A stretch of 20,856 bases of DNA. It comes from Acidimicrobiia bacterium (lineage in GTDB: Bacteria; Actinomycetota; Acidimicrobiia; Spongiisociales; ZC4RG35). Below are positions 1 to 7,179 of this stretch, in pieces (the first letter of the stretch is position 1; every line of letters starts with the position of its first letter). The position numbers and the translations under genes are program-made. The stretch covers positions 1-20,856 of the forward strand of contig JAOUGY010000021.1 of the NCBI GenBank assembly GCA_029865445.1, given 5' to 3'. The notes under the pieces were generated by a model that was not told the origin of the DNA, searched no databases, and saw only the letters and a list, made by a program, of their open reading frames with translations.

Positions 1-3000
1 CGCAGAGAAAGCCGGCATCAAGCCGATCATCGGCATCGAGGCGTACACCACCCCCGGTTCTCGACTCGATCGGCCCGCCCGCAGTCTCAACACGCGGCAC
101 CACATGCTCATGTATGCCGAAAACGACGAGGGCTACCGCAACCTCATGCAGCTGTCCTCGAAGTCCTATCTCGATGGGTACTACTACAAGCCCCGGATGG
201 ACAGAGACCTGCTGGCGGCACACGCCAGAGGCATCATCGCCACATCGGGCTGTCTGGGCGGTGAGGTTCCCCAACTGCTCGCGCCCGACGCCTCCCGGGA
301 GGAGGGGAACCTGGGGGCGGTCCGAGACTTCGACGCTGCCCTCCGGGTGGCGGGCGAGTACCAGGACATCTTTGGCAGAGACAACTACTTCATCGAGATC
401 CAGGACCACGGGATCGAAGCGCAGCGGCGGATCCTTCCGGACCTCCTCGAGATCGCCAAGAGGATCGGTGCCCCGCTGCTCGCCACAAATGACGCCCACT
501 ACACGCGCAAAGAGGAGGCGGAGGCCCACGACGTCCTCCTGTGCATTCAGACGGGTGCAACGATCGACGAACCAAATCGCTTCCAGTTCGACGGCAAGGA
601 CTTCTACCTGAAGACAGCCCAGCAGATGCGGTCGTTGTTCCCCGACGAGGAGTACCCGGGGGCCTGCGACAACACCCTCACCATCGCCGACCGCTGCGAG
701 GTGAAGCTCGAATTCGGCAACATCCTCCTCCCGGCATTCCCGGTCCCGGCGGGCGAAACGGAGACGAGTTATCTCGAACGACTCGTGTACGAGGGGGCGC
801 GGGAACGGTACGGCGATTCCCTTCCGGACGACGTGAGGGAACGACTTCAGTTCGAACTGAAGGTCATCGGCGAGATGGGATTCCCCGCCTACTTCCTCAT
901 CGTGTGGGACCTCATCCGGTACGCCCGCGAACAGGGGATCAGGACCGGACCGGGGCGCGGATCGGCCGCCGGGTCGATCATCGCCTACTGCCTGCGGATC
1001 ACCGATCTCGATCCGCTCCGTTACGGCATGTTGTTCGAGCGGTTCCTCAATCCGGGTCGGAAGCAGATGCCCGATATCGACATGGACTTCGACGAGCGGT
1101 ACCGAGCCGATGTGATCCGGTATGCCGCAGAGAAGTACGGCTCCGACCATGTCGCCCAGATCATCACGTTCTCCACGATCAAGGGGAAACAAGCGATTCG
1201 GGATGCGGCCCGGGTCTTCGGGTATCCGTACTCGTTGGGCGACCGCGTCGCCAAACTCATGCCTGCGGCGATTCTGGGCAAAGAGCCGAACCTCAGCCAG
1301 TGCCTCGAGACCCCACCCTCGGACGCCGACTCCACCTTGAAAGACTGGTACGCCAACGCTGCCGGCCTTCGGGATGCCTATCAGAACGAACAAGAGGTGC
1401 GCAGGGTCGTTGACGCGGCAAAGGGCCTGGAGGGTCTCCGGCGCCAGGATTCCATCCACGCCGCGGCGGTGGTGATCGCCCCCAGGCCGGTGATGGAAAT
1501 CGTTCCCATTCAGCAGAAGGGGGAGGACTCCGAGGTCGTCACCCAGTATGAGATGGGGGCGGTGGAGTCCCTCGGTCTCCTCAAGATGGATTTCCTCGGT
1601 CTTCGGAACCTCTCCACCATCGAACGGACGCTCGAGCTGATCCGAGCCGGCCACGGCGTCGAGGTGGACATCGACAACGTACCCCTCGACGACGAGAAGA
1701 CCTTCGAGCTCCTGCAGCGGGCCGACACGATCGGGGTGTTCCAGCTCGAAGGCACGGCGATGCGGGCGCTCATCCGGTTGCTCAGGCCGGACACCTTCGA
1801 GCACATCATCGCCGTCAATGCCCTGTACCGGCCCGGCCCGATGGGCATGAACATGCACACGGAGTACGCCGAGCGCAAGAACGGTCGGAAGCCGGTTCAG
1901 TACCCACACCCGGCCACCCAGCCGTTCCTGGAGTCGACCTTCGGGATCATCACTTACCAGGAGCAGGTGATGCACCTGGCAAGGGAGATGGCCGGGTTCA
2001 CCGCTGCAGAGGCCGACGATCTTCGAAAGGCGATGGGCAAGAAGATCAAGGCGGTCATGGATGCCCAGAAAGAGAAGTTCGTCGCAGGTTGCGTTTCGCA
2101 GGGTCACTCCGAACAGCTGGGCAAGGAGCTGTGGGATTCGGTGGAGCCATTCGCCGGGTATGGCTTCAATCTGTCCCATTCGGCGTGTTACGCATATGTG
2201 GCATTCCAAACCGCCTACCTGAAAGCCCATTACCCGGCTGAATACATGGCGGCGCTCCTCACCTCCACCAAACGAGACAAGGACCGAACCGCCCTGTACT
2301 TGTCGGAGTGTCGTTCGATGGGTGTCGAGGTCCTCGTTCCCGACGTCAACGAATCCCTGGTCGACTTCAACGTCGCCGAAGGCAAGATCCGCTTTGGGAT
2401 GTCGGCGGTGCGCAACGTGGGCGAGGCGGTGGTGGAGAAGATCGTCGCCGCGCGCGTCGAGAACGAACGATTCGAGGACTTCGCCGATTTCTGCGAGAAG
2501 GTCGACATCGACGTGTTGAACAAACGCACGATCGAATCGCTCATCAAGGCCGGCGCCTTCGACTCGCTCGGGTATTCCCGAAAGGGACTCTTCAACAAGT
2601 ACGAGGAGATCGTCGACGCGATCGTCGAGCGCCGCCGCAACGAGGAGGCCGGTCAGTTCTCCCTCTTCGGCGGTGCGTCGTCGGACATCGAGGTGACCTC
2701 GTACGACGTGACCGCCGACGAGTGGCCGCAGCGGATCAAGCTCGGTTTCGAGAAGGAGATGTTGGGGCTCTTCATCTCCGACCATCCGTTGTTGGGGATG
2801 GCAGCGTCGATGCGGGCGTCCGGGGCTTCACCGGTGCTGGCCTTGTGGGACATGGCCGACGGTTCGAACGTGACGGTGGGTGGCCTCGTCACCGGGATCA
2901 GCCGCCGCTACACGAAGAACGGCGATCCGATGCTGTTCTTCCGGCTCGAGGACCTCGAATCCGGACTCGAAGTGGCGTGTTTCCCCAAGACGGTGGCGGA

Positions 3001-3343
3001 GTATGCGCCGCTCGTGCAGGAAGATGCGATGGTCCTCATCTCGGGGCGGCTCGACCATCGCGGCGAAGACATCAAGCTGATCGCCCGCGAGCTGCGTGAG
3101 GTCCAGGCCAGGGCGGACGGCGTGCTGAAGTTGGAGATCCCGGCCACGCGGCTTTCGCCCGACCTCGTGGGCCGCTTGAAAGAGGTGCTGTCGCATCACC
3201 CGGGTACCGCGCCTGTGATGTTGCACATGACCAACGGCCAGAGCCACAAGGTGTTGCGCCTGTCCGATGAGTTCCGGGTCGAGCTCAGGTCCGCTCTCTA
3301 CGCCGAACTGAGAGAGCTGCTGGGTCCCCGGGCGGTCGCCTGA
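1..3343 (+). CDS. dnaE: DNA polymerase III alpha subunit (DnaE1 type), 5' end outside the window
   Basis: This is the catalytic subunit of the replicative DNA polymerase. The frame is open from base 2, so the gene starts before the window; about 1113 residues are present and roughly 70 are missing by comparison with E. coli DnaE. The PHP domain comes first (GIKPIIGIEAY, TSGCLGGE, then NDAHY near fragment residue 165). The family C polymerase core follows: GPGRGSAAGS, the catalytic PDIDMDFD at 1070-1093 (fragment residue ~357), and the third catalytic Asp in KMDFLGLRNL near residue 530. The OB-fold is at about residues 957-1035 (VTVGGLVTGISRRYTKNG), followed by a tau-binding-like C-terminus. 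Total length and the OB-fold fit DnaE1 rather than the error-prone DnaE2. Several PHP metal-ligand positions are retained; in Mycobacterium tuberculosis DnaE1 this domain is the replicative proofreader. The stop is TGA at 3341-3343. Confidence 0.97.
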   Translation, partial: AEKAGIKPIIGIEAYTTPGSRLDRPARSLNTRHHMLMYAENDEGYRNLMQLSSKSYLDGYYYKPRMDRDLLAAHARGIIATSGCLGGEVPQLLAPDASREEGNLGAVRDFDAALRVAGEYQDIFGRDNYFIEIQDHGIEAQRRILPDLLEIAKRIGAPLLATNDAHYTRKEEAEAHDVLLCIQTGATIDEPNRFQFDGKDFYLKTAQQMRSLFPDEEYPGACDNTLTIADRCEVKLEFGNILLPAFPVPAGETETSYLERLVYEGARERYGDSLPDDVRERLQFELKVIGEMGFPAYFLIVWDLIRYAREQGIRTGPGRGSAAGSIIAYCLRITDLDPLRYGMLFERFLNPGRKQMPDIDMDFDERYRADVIRYAAEKYGSDHVAQIITFSTIKGKQAIRDAARVFGYPYSLGDRVAKLMPAAILGKEPNLSQCLETPPSDADSTLKDWYANAAGLRDAYQNEQEVRRVVDAAKGLEGLRRQDSIHAAAVVIAPRPVMEIVPIQQKGEDSEVVTQYEMGAVESLGLLKMDFLGLRNLSTIERTLELIRAGHGVEVDIDNVPLDDEKTFELLQRADTIGVFQLEGTAMRALIRLLRPDTFEHIIAVNALYRPGPMGMNMHTEYAERKNGRKPVQYPHPATQPFLESTFGIITYQEQVMHLAREMAGFTAAEADDLRKAMGKKIKAVMDAQKEKFVAGCVSQGHSEQLGKELWDSVEPFAGYGFNLSHSACYAYVAFQTAYLKAHYPAEYMAALLTSTKRDKDRTALYLSECRSMGVEVLVPDVNESLVDFNVAEGKIRFGMSAVRNVGEAVVEKIVAARVENERFEDFADFCEKVDIDVLNKRTIESLIKAGAFDSLGYSRKGLFNKYEEIVDAIVERRRNEEAGQFSLFGGASSDIEVTSYDVTADEWPQRIKLGFEKEMLGLFISDHPLLGMAASMRASGASPVLALWDMADGSNVTVGGLVTGISRRYTKNGDPMLFFRLEDLESGLEVACFPKTVAEYAPLVQEDAMVLISGRLDHRGEDIKLIARELREVQARADGVLKLEIPATRLSPDLVGRLKEVLSHHPGTAPVMLHMTNGQSHKVLRLSDEFRVELRSALYAELRELLGPRAVA

Positions 3344-3504
3344 CGGGGTCGACTCGGATTGCCCGAATCTGTCAGAGGAGTCGGGTACGTTGACCTCCTG
3401 GTCGACGCCTGTGGGAGGGTGCGAACCGGGTCGATGTAGCGCTCGGCGGAATGAGAACTCGCTGCCGGCGGTGCCTGGATCCTTGACCCCCGGGAGGGGT
3501 GTGG
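3344..3504. other. Intergenic gap between dnaE and the DUF222/HNH gene
   Basis: This 161-base gap is the longest non-coding stretch in the window. I found no convincing terminator after dnaE: the only inverted repeat (GATT/AATC at about 3358-3369) is four base pairs long with no T run. TACGTT at 3386-3391 fits a TAnnnT -10 element and TTGACC overlaps it at 3390-3395, but neither has a matching partner hexamer. A promoter for the downstream gene is plausible here but not demonstrated. Confidence 0.4.
3492..3497 (+). promoter_or_regulatory. Ribosome binding site that decides the DUF222/HNH start
   Basis: GGGAGG lies seven bases before the ATG at 3505. The alternative in-frame GTG at 3499 would leave only one base after this site, so the ATG is the better start. 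Confidence 0.6.
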
Positions 3505-4659
3505 ATGTCCGCACTCAGATCGATACTCGACGAGATGGCTGCCGAGGACTTGTCGGCTGTCACCTCCACGGAACTGGAAGACGAGGTGGCCGAACTCGCT
3601 CGGGCGGCGGATGTGATCCAGTCATTGCTGCTGGTCCGCACGGCCGAGCTCGATCGTCGGAAGAGCTACCGACGTGATGGGATCACATCTACGACCGGGT
3701 TCTTGAAGGCGGCGTGTGACATGGCGGGCTCTACGGCCCGCGAGAAGGTCTTCGTGGCTCGAACACTTCGGAAGATGCCGCTGACCGCGGACCGGTTCTC
3801 GCACGGCGACCTTGCCTACTCGAAGGTCCGGATGTTGGCGCGGGCCGCCGACGCTCACCCGGTCGAGTTCGAGCGGGACGAACAGGTTCTCGTCGACAGC
3901 GCTACCTCGATGACCGTGGCCCAATTCGCCCGCGTTCTCGACCACTGGAGGCAGGCCCTGGACGGACCCGCCAACCTCGTGGATCAACGGGAAGCCTCAT
4001 ACCTGCACGCCTCGAAGACCATCGACGGAACGGTGAAGATCGACGGCCTCCTGGATCGGGAGTGGGGCGAAGTGTTCTTGACCGCGATGGACGCTTTGGG
4101 ACGCCCCGCTGCACGTGCAGCGGTCACTCCTCGGCCGGCACGGTGGCGCCGGGCGGAGGCTTTCGTAGAGATCTGTCGGAGGTTCCTCGATCGGGGCGAG
4201 ACCGTGTACGGGGGTGAGCGCCCGCACATCACCGTGCTGTGCGACCTCGCCTCGCTTGAAGAGCGGGCGGGGCGCATCTGTGAGGTGGGACACATGGGAT
4301 CGATCTATCCGGAAACGGCGCGCCGGCTGGCATGTGACGCCGGTGTGGCACGGGTGATAGTCGGGCCGGACTCACAACCACTCGACGCCGGCAGACGGGT
4401 GAGAACCGCCCCGCCCGCCCAGCGGCGTGCCCTCGTCGCTCGCGACCGCCATTGCCGGTTCCCATCGTGTGACCGACCGGCACCGTGGTGTGACGTCCAT
4501 CACGTCGTCCACTGGGCCGATGGTGGTCACACCAGTGTCGACAATCAGCTCCTGCTCTGCCGGAGCCACCACACGCTCGTCCACGAGGGTGGCTTCTCGA
4601 TCGGAGGCTCGGGACCGGATCCGGTATTCGCCCGCGCCGACGGAACGCTTCTCACCTGA
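3505..4659 (+). CDS. DUF222 domain-containing HNH endonuclease-like protein (13E12 repeat family)
   Basis: The protein has 384 residues from the ATG at 3505. The N-terminal two thirds are helical and match the DUF222 type seen with actinobacterial HNH proteins (LEDEVAELARAADVIQSLLL, then ARWRRAEAFVEIC). The C-terminal HNH domain covers about residues 315-362: CRFPSC, then CDVHHVVHWADGG with the His-His pair near residue 332, the Asn of DNQLLL, and CRSHH. Both Cys pairs and the His and Asn ligands are intact, so the nuclease module looks functional. Such proteins occur in many copies in actinobacterial genomes and some belong to repeat elements; their cellular role is not established. The gene stands alone between dnaE and a convergent minus-strand operon, overlapping the last of those genes by eight bases at the 3' ends. 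No terminal repeats were seen that would mark a mobile unit. Confidence 0.9.
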   Translation: MSALRSILDEMAAEDLSAVTSTELEDEVAELARAADVIQSLLLVRTAELDRRKSYRRDGITSTTGFLKAACDMAGSTAREKVFVARTLRKMPLTADRFSHGDLAYSKVRMLARAADAHPVEFERDEQVLVDSATSMTVAQFARVLDHWRQALDGPANLVDQREASYLHASKTIDGTVKIDGLLDREWGEVFLTAMDALGRPAARAAVTPRPARWRRAEAFVEICRRFLDRGETVYGGERPHITVLCDLASLEERAGRICEVGHMGSIYPETARRLACDAGVARVIVGPDSQPLDAGRRVRTAPPAQRRALVARDRHCRFPSCDRPAPWCDVHHVVHWADGGHTSVDNQLLLCRSHHTLVHEGGFSIGGSGPDPVFARADGTLLT

Positions 4660-5329
4660 GCGGATCGGACGGCGGCCAACTGGATGGCCTGATACCGGCG
4701 TAGTGGTAACGGATCTGTTCGTCCGAGTAGCGGTGTTCGCGCCCCACCGGACAGGCGTCCCGAACCGCCAGCCGGCGTTGCCACCCAGCCTCGAGCTCGG
4801 CCCGGTTCTCCGGGACGCCGGGTGTAACGGCTGCCTCGAGGTACGGCAGGCAGTGATCCTCGCACGCGCACGGAGGGCTCATCGGGCGGGCCGGATCGGA
4901 GTGAGCAGTATCGAGCACGATCGCTGCGCGCAAGGCGATCCACGGCCCAAAGACCGGATGCACGCACAAGTGGCTCGGTGATAGCCAGGCGAGACCTGCA
5001 ATGTGGGCCAGCCTCTGAATTGCGATCCTGCGGGGCGGTGGTTCGTGTGAGTACCGGATGTCGATGACCGCCGGTCCCAGCGTCGACGCCGCGGCGACTG
5101 CGGACTCGACATAGGTGTCCACGGGGTCGCGGTCGTTTCCGGCCTCCGCCCAAAGCCCGATGTGTGGCCAGATCGCGGCCGTGTTGCCCAGCACGAGGAC
5201 AGTGCGGTCATCCCTGCCCGGGAGGCGATACGGATGATCGACGGCCTGGTTGTATCGCCCGACCGCCGTGGTGGCGGCCAGATCGAGGCCGGCGTCGAAG
5301 GCGGCGTCGACGACATGGGAGAGGGTCAC
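4652..5329 (-). CDS. MMACHC (CblC)-like cobalamin-processing protein
   Basis: The protein has 225 residues from the GTG at 5329. Conserved blocks run in the same order as in human MMACHC, which removes the upper ligand from cyano- or alkylcobalamin. They are RYNQAVDHPYRLP (human YNELLPPAFHLP), DPVDTYVESAV (DPVDQCVAYHL), LAHIAGLAWL (AAHVAGAAYY), LCVHPVFGPWIALRAAIVL (VCIHPRFGGWFAIRGVVLL), and VRDAC..RYSDEQ (YRDAV..RYSEEQ). His109-x-x-Gly112 lines up with human His122-x-x-Gly125; Arg134, Arg190 and approximately Arg214 line up with Arg161, Arg206 and Arg230. The comparison is from memory, not a search. The loop between the His and Arg134 is about 14 residues shorter, and Cys154, Cys156 and Cys160 form a cluster absent from the human protein, with a CP at Cys193. 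A longer frame reaches 5557, but it runs through the VOC gene and loses family similarity. It is the last gene of a three-gene operon. A divergent member of the wider B12-binding nitroreductase-like superfamily is the alternative. Confidence 0.75.
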   Translation of the reverse strand: MTLSHVVDAAFDAGLDLAATTAVGRYNQAVDHPYRLPGRDDRTVLVLGNTAAIWPHIGLWAEAGNDRDPVDTYVESAVAAASTLGPAVIDIRYSHEPPPRRIAIQRLAHIAGLAWLSPSHLCVHPVFGPWIALRAAIVLDTAHSDPARPMSPPCACEDHCLPYLEAAVTPGVPENRAELEAGWQRRLAVRDACPVGREHRYSDEQIRYHYAGIRPSSWPPSDPLR

Positions 5330-5688
5330 GGAATCGTCTCCAGGAGTTCGATCCGGTTGCCGAAAGGGTCGTCGACGTAAACGCGTTGGAAACCCGGCAG
5401 CGGTTGGTCGGTCACCACTCGGACGCCCGCCGAAGCAAGTGACCCAACCAGGCGATCGAGGCCTCGAACCAACAACGCGAGATGTGCCTTTCGGGCCGGT
5501 CGGAAGGGCTCCTCGACGCCGAGGTGGATTCTCGCAACCTCTGATTCGAACCAGCAACCGCCTCGGGCTTCCAGATGTGGTGGCTTCGCTTTCTCCGGGA
5601 TACCGAGAAGACCCCCGTAGAACAGCCGCGCCTGGTCTACCTTTCCTGCCGGCATCGCCAGCTGCACGTGGTGGATCCCGACGATCAT
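5326..5688 (-). CDS. VOC superfamily (glyoxalase/bleomycin-resistance fold) protein
   Basis: This is a 120-residue single-domain VOC protein made of two beta-alpha-beta-beta-beta halves. The first half starts MIVGIHHVQLAMP and contains ARLFYGGLLGIPE; the second starts AHLALLVRGLDRLVGSLASAG and ends DDPFGNRIELLE. His7, His55, His69 and Glu114 sit where metal ligands lie in metal-dependent VOC enzymes, so the site may be active. The DPFGNRIEL ending is typical of general VOC/dioxygenase-like members; I do not see the pattern of methylmalonyl-CoA epimerase, so the substrate is unknown. The ATG overlaps the stop of the upstream cyclodeaminase-like gene as ATGA, and its own TGA overlaps the next start as GTGA, suggesting translational coupling on both sides. 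Confidence 0.88.
   Translation of the reverse strand: MIVGIHHVQLAMPAGKVDQARLFYGGLLGIPEKAKPPHLEARGGCWFESEVARIHLGVEEPFRPARKAHLALLVRGLDRLVGSLASAGVRVVTDQPLPGFQRVYVDDPFGNRIELLETIP
5338..5341 (-). promoter_or_regulatory. Ribosome binding site that decides the MMACHC-like start
   Basis: On the minus strand GGAG lies eight bases before the GTG at 5329. That GTG overlaps the stop of the upstream VOC gene as GTGA. Together with the onset of family similarity this rejects a longer N-terminus. Confidence 0.6.
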
Positions 5689-6617
5689 CCTGTCACCCCC
5701 AGCGTGTGCACGGTCGCCATGAGATCCAGGTGGGCTCCGCCTCCCGACTTGTACAGAGTGACCTCTTCGTCCGACTCACGTCCAATGCGGTCGCCCCGGC
5801 ACAGGTCGAACAGGTCTGCGATTGCGTCGCGTGCGATGAGCCCGGCCGCAATCGGCTGGCAGAGATCGCCGCAGTGGTCGACGTTGAACATCGCCGCATC
5901 GACGAAGAGCCGGGCGTTCGTCACTGCATCGTCGTCCGCCTCTCGCATCGCGGGGGTGAACCCGCCGACCAGGTCGAGATGGGTACCGGGCCGGACATGC
6001 CGACCGTGGATCAAGGGGGTCGGCGATGCCGTGGCGGAACTCACGATGTCGGCTTCTGCCACCGCCGCCTCGAGGTCGGTGACCACCACCGCTCCGGGCC
6101 CGATCATCGGATCCTCTGCCATCGCCTCCGCCTTCGCCATCGTCCGATTCCAGATCAGGACTCGCTCGATCGTTGGCCGGACAGCCCGGTGAGCCATGGC
6201 GAGATACGGCGCCAGCCCACCCGAACCGACCATGAGCAACGTCACGGCGTCTGCCCGAGCGAGCATGTCCGCAGCCAACCCCGACGATGCCGCGGTCTTC
6301 CAGTACGTGAGTTCCGTGCCGTCGACAACCGCAAGGGGTCGACCGGTAGCCCCGTCGAAGGCGGTGATGACGCCCTGTACGGACGGAACGGGGGGCTGCA
6401 GTGTCGGGTTGGATGGAAACACTGTCACCATCTTCGTGACGACGACGTTGCCGGGATCCCACGCGTGCCACACCAGGTAGGTGTTCCCGTCGTCGGTCAT
6501 CAACACTCGCTCCATGTCGGGCGCGGGGCCGCGGTGTCCGCTTCGGAGCGCCTCGATCAGCCCCAGGATGTCGAGTCGTTCTCTGATCTCTTGGGCAGTG
6601 ATGTGGCGGAGTTCCAT
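5685..6617 (-). CDS. Ornithine cyclodeaminase / mu-crystallin family protein
   Basis: The protein has 310 residues from the ATG at 6617; an in-frame GTG at 6656 would add 13 residues with no family similarity. The family includes NAD-dependent ornithine cyclodeaminases, imino-acid reductases and alanine dehydrogenase-like enzymes, so the exact reaction is open. Family features are TKMVTVFPSN near residue 62, TYWKTAASSGLAADMLAR at about 104-121, the Rossmann segment TLLMVGSGGLAP at 126-137, VGGFTPAMREADDDAV at 217-232 with the acidic cluster where the catalytic Asp lies, and EEVTLYKSGG near the end. The dinucleotide loop reads GSGGLAP, where many members have GxGxQA. It is the first gene of a minus-strand operon and is divergent from ruvC across a 64-base gap. 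No strong Shine-Dalgarno or clear -10 hexamer was seen for it. Confidence 0.88.
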   Translation of the reverse strand: MELRHITAQEIRERLDILGLIEALRSGHRGPAPDMERVLMTDDGNTYLVWHAWDPGNVVVTKMVTVFPSNPTLQPPVPSVQGVITAFDGATGRPLAVVDGTELTYWKTAASSGLAADMLARADAVTLLMVGSGGLAPYLAMAHRAVRPTIERVLIWNRTMAKAEAMAEDPMIGPGAVVVTDLEAAVAEADIVSSATASPTPLIHGRHVRPGTHLDLVGGFTPAMREADDDAVTNARLFVDAAMFNVDHCGDLCQPIAAGLIARDAIADLFDLCRGDRIGRESDEEVTLYKSGGGAHLDLMATVHTLGVTG

Positions 6618-6666
6618 GAGCCCAGTCAACCAGCATGCAATGCCCGATTCCGTCACTGCCGCCGTT

Positions 6667-6672
6667 TACCCT
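6667..6672 (+). promoter_or_regulatory. Candidate -10 element of a leaderless ruvC transcript
   Basis: TACCCT fits the actinobacterial TAnnnT -10 pattern and ends nine bases before the ruvC ATG. No Shine-Dalgarno sequence lies between them. No convincing -35 hexamer is visible. It sits in the 64-base divergent gap shared with the minus-strand operon. Confidence 0.45.
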
Positions 6673-6681
6673 GTCGTACAC

Positions 6682-7179
6682 ATGTTCGTTCTCGGAATCG
6701 ACCCCGGTCTGACCCGCACCGGCTATGGGCTCATCAGACGGGGCAACCCGCACCGTCCCGTGGCGGTGGGAGTCATTCGAACCTCACCGGCAGCGCCCAC
6801 CGCCCAGCGGCTGGCTGAATTGCACGCCGACCTCGTCGACCTCGTCACCGAGCACCGTCCTGATGTGATGGCGGTCGAACGGGTCTTCACCAATCGGAAC
6901 CTCCAGACCGCGCTGTCGGTCAGCCGGGCGTCGGGGATGGCGTTGCTGGCCGCAGCCCAGGCCGGGGTCCCCGTCGTGGAATACACACCCACCGCCATCA
7001 AGATGGCCGTCACCGGAGACGGGGCCGCCGACAAGCGGATGGTGGCAGAAATGGTGGTTCGTCGACTCAAGCTGGCCGAGGCGCCCCGGCCGGCAGACGC
7101 CGCCGATGCTCTCGCCATCGCCTTGTGCCACGTCCAGTCGTTGCGGATCACCAACGGGCCGACGAGGATCGGCGCATGA
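6682..7179 (+). CDS. ruvC: Crossover junction endodeoxyribonuclease RuvC
   Basis: RuvC cuts Holliday junctions during recombination, guided by RuvAB. The protein has 165 residues and begins MFVLGIDPGLTRTGYGL. The four acidic catalytic residues are present: Asp7, Glu66 (AVERVF), Asp139 and Asp142 (DAADALAIALCH), almost matching E. coli numbering (7, 66, 138, 141). The ATG at 6682 is chosen because the family sequence begins exactly there; the same frame runs upstream to 6481, but only through the antisense of the divergent gene. The stop overlaps the ruvA start as ATGA. Confidence 0.97.
   Translation: MFVLGIDPGLTRTGYGLIRRGNPHRPVAVGVIRTSPAAPTAQRLAELHADLVDLVTEHRPDVMAVERVFTNRNLQTALSVSRASGMALLAAAQAGVPVVEYTPTAIKMAVTGDGAADKRMVAEMVVRRLKLAEAPRPADAADALAIALCHVQSLRITNGPTRIGA

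Noticed and set aside
3358..3369. Possible terminator after dnaE
   Set aside because: The inverted repeat has only four base pairs and no T run follows.
4652..5329. MMACHC-like protein as a QueG epoxyqueuosine reductase serving the nearby queA and tgt
   Set aside because: QueG carries two four-Cys iron-sulfur motifs and is larger; only a partial Cys cluster is present and the colinear blocks match MMACHC. The genes are also on opposite strands.
5330..5557. N-terminal extension of the MMACHC-like protein upstream of GTG 5329
   Set aside because: The extension overlaps the VOC gene in a different frame, is Arg/Pro/Gly rich, and family similarity begins only after the GTG, which has its own GGAG site.
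5326..5688. VOC gene as methylmalonyl-CoA epimerase, which would fit B12 metabolism with the MMACHC-like neighbour
   Set aside because: The protein is short and its conserved segments match general VOC members, not the characteristic epimerase segments; the link would be wishful.
5250..6818. Open frame of about 520 codons on the plus strand across the minus-strand cassette
   Set aside because: It is antisense to three recognisable genes and runs into ruvC in another frame; its translation is low-complexity Arg/Pro/Ser/Gly without motifs.
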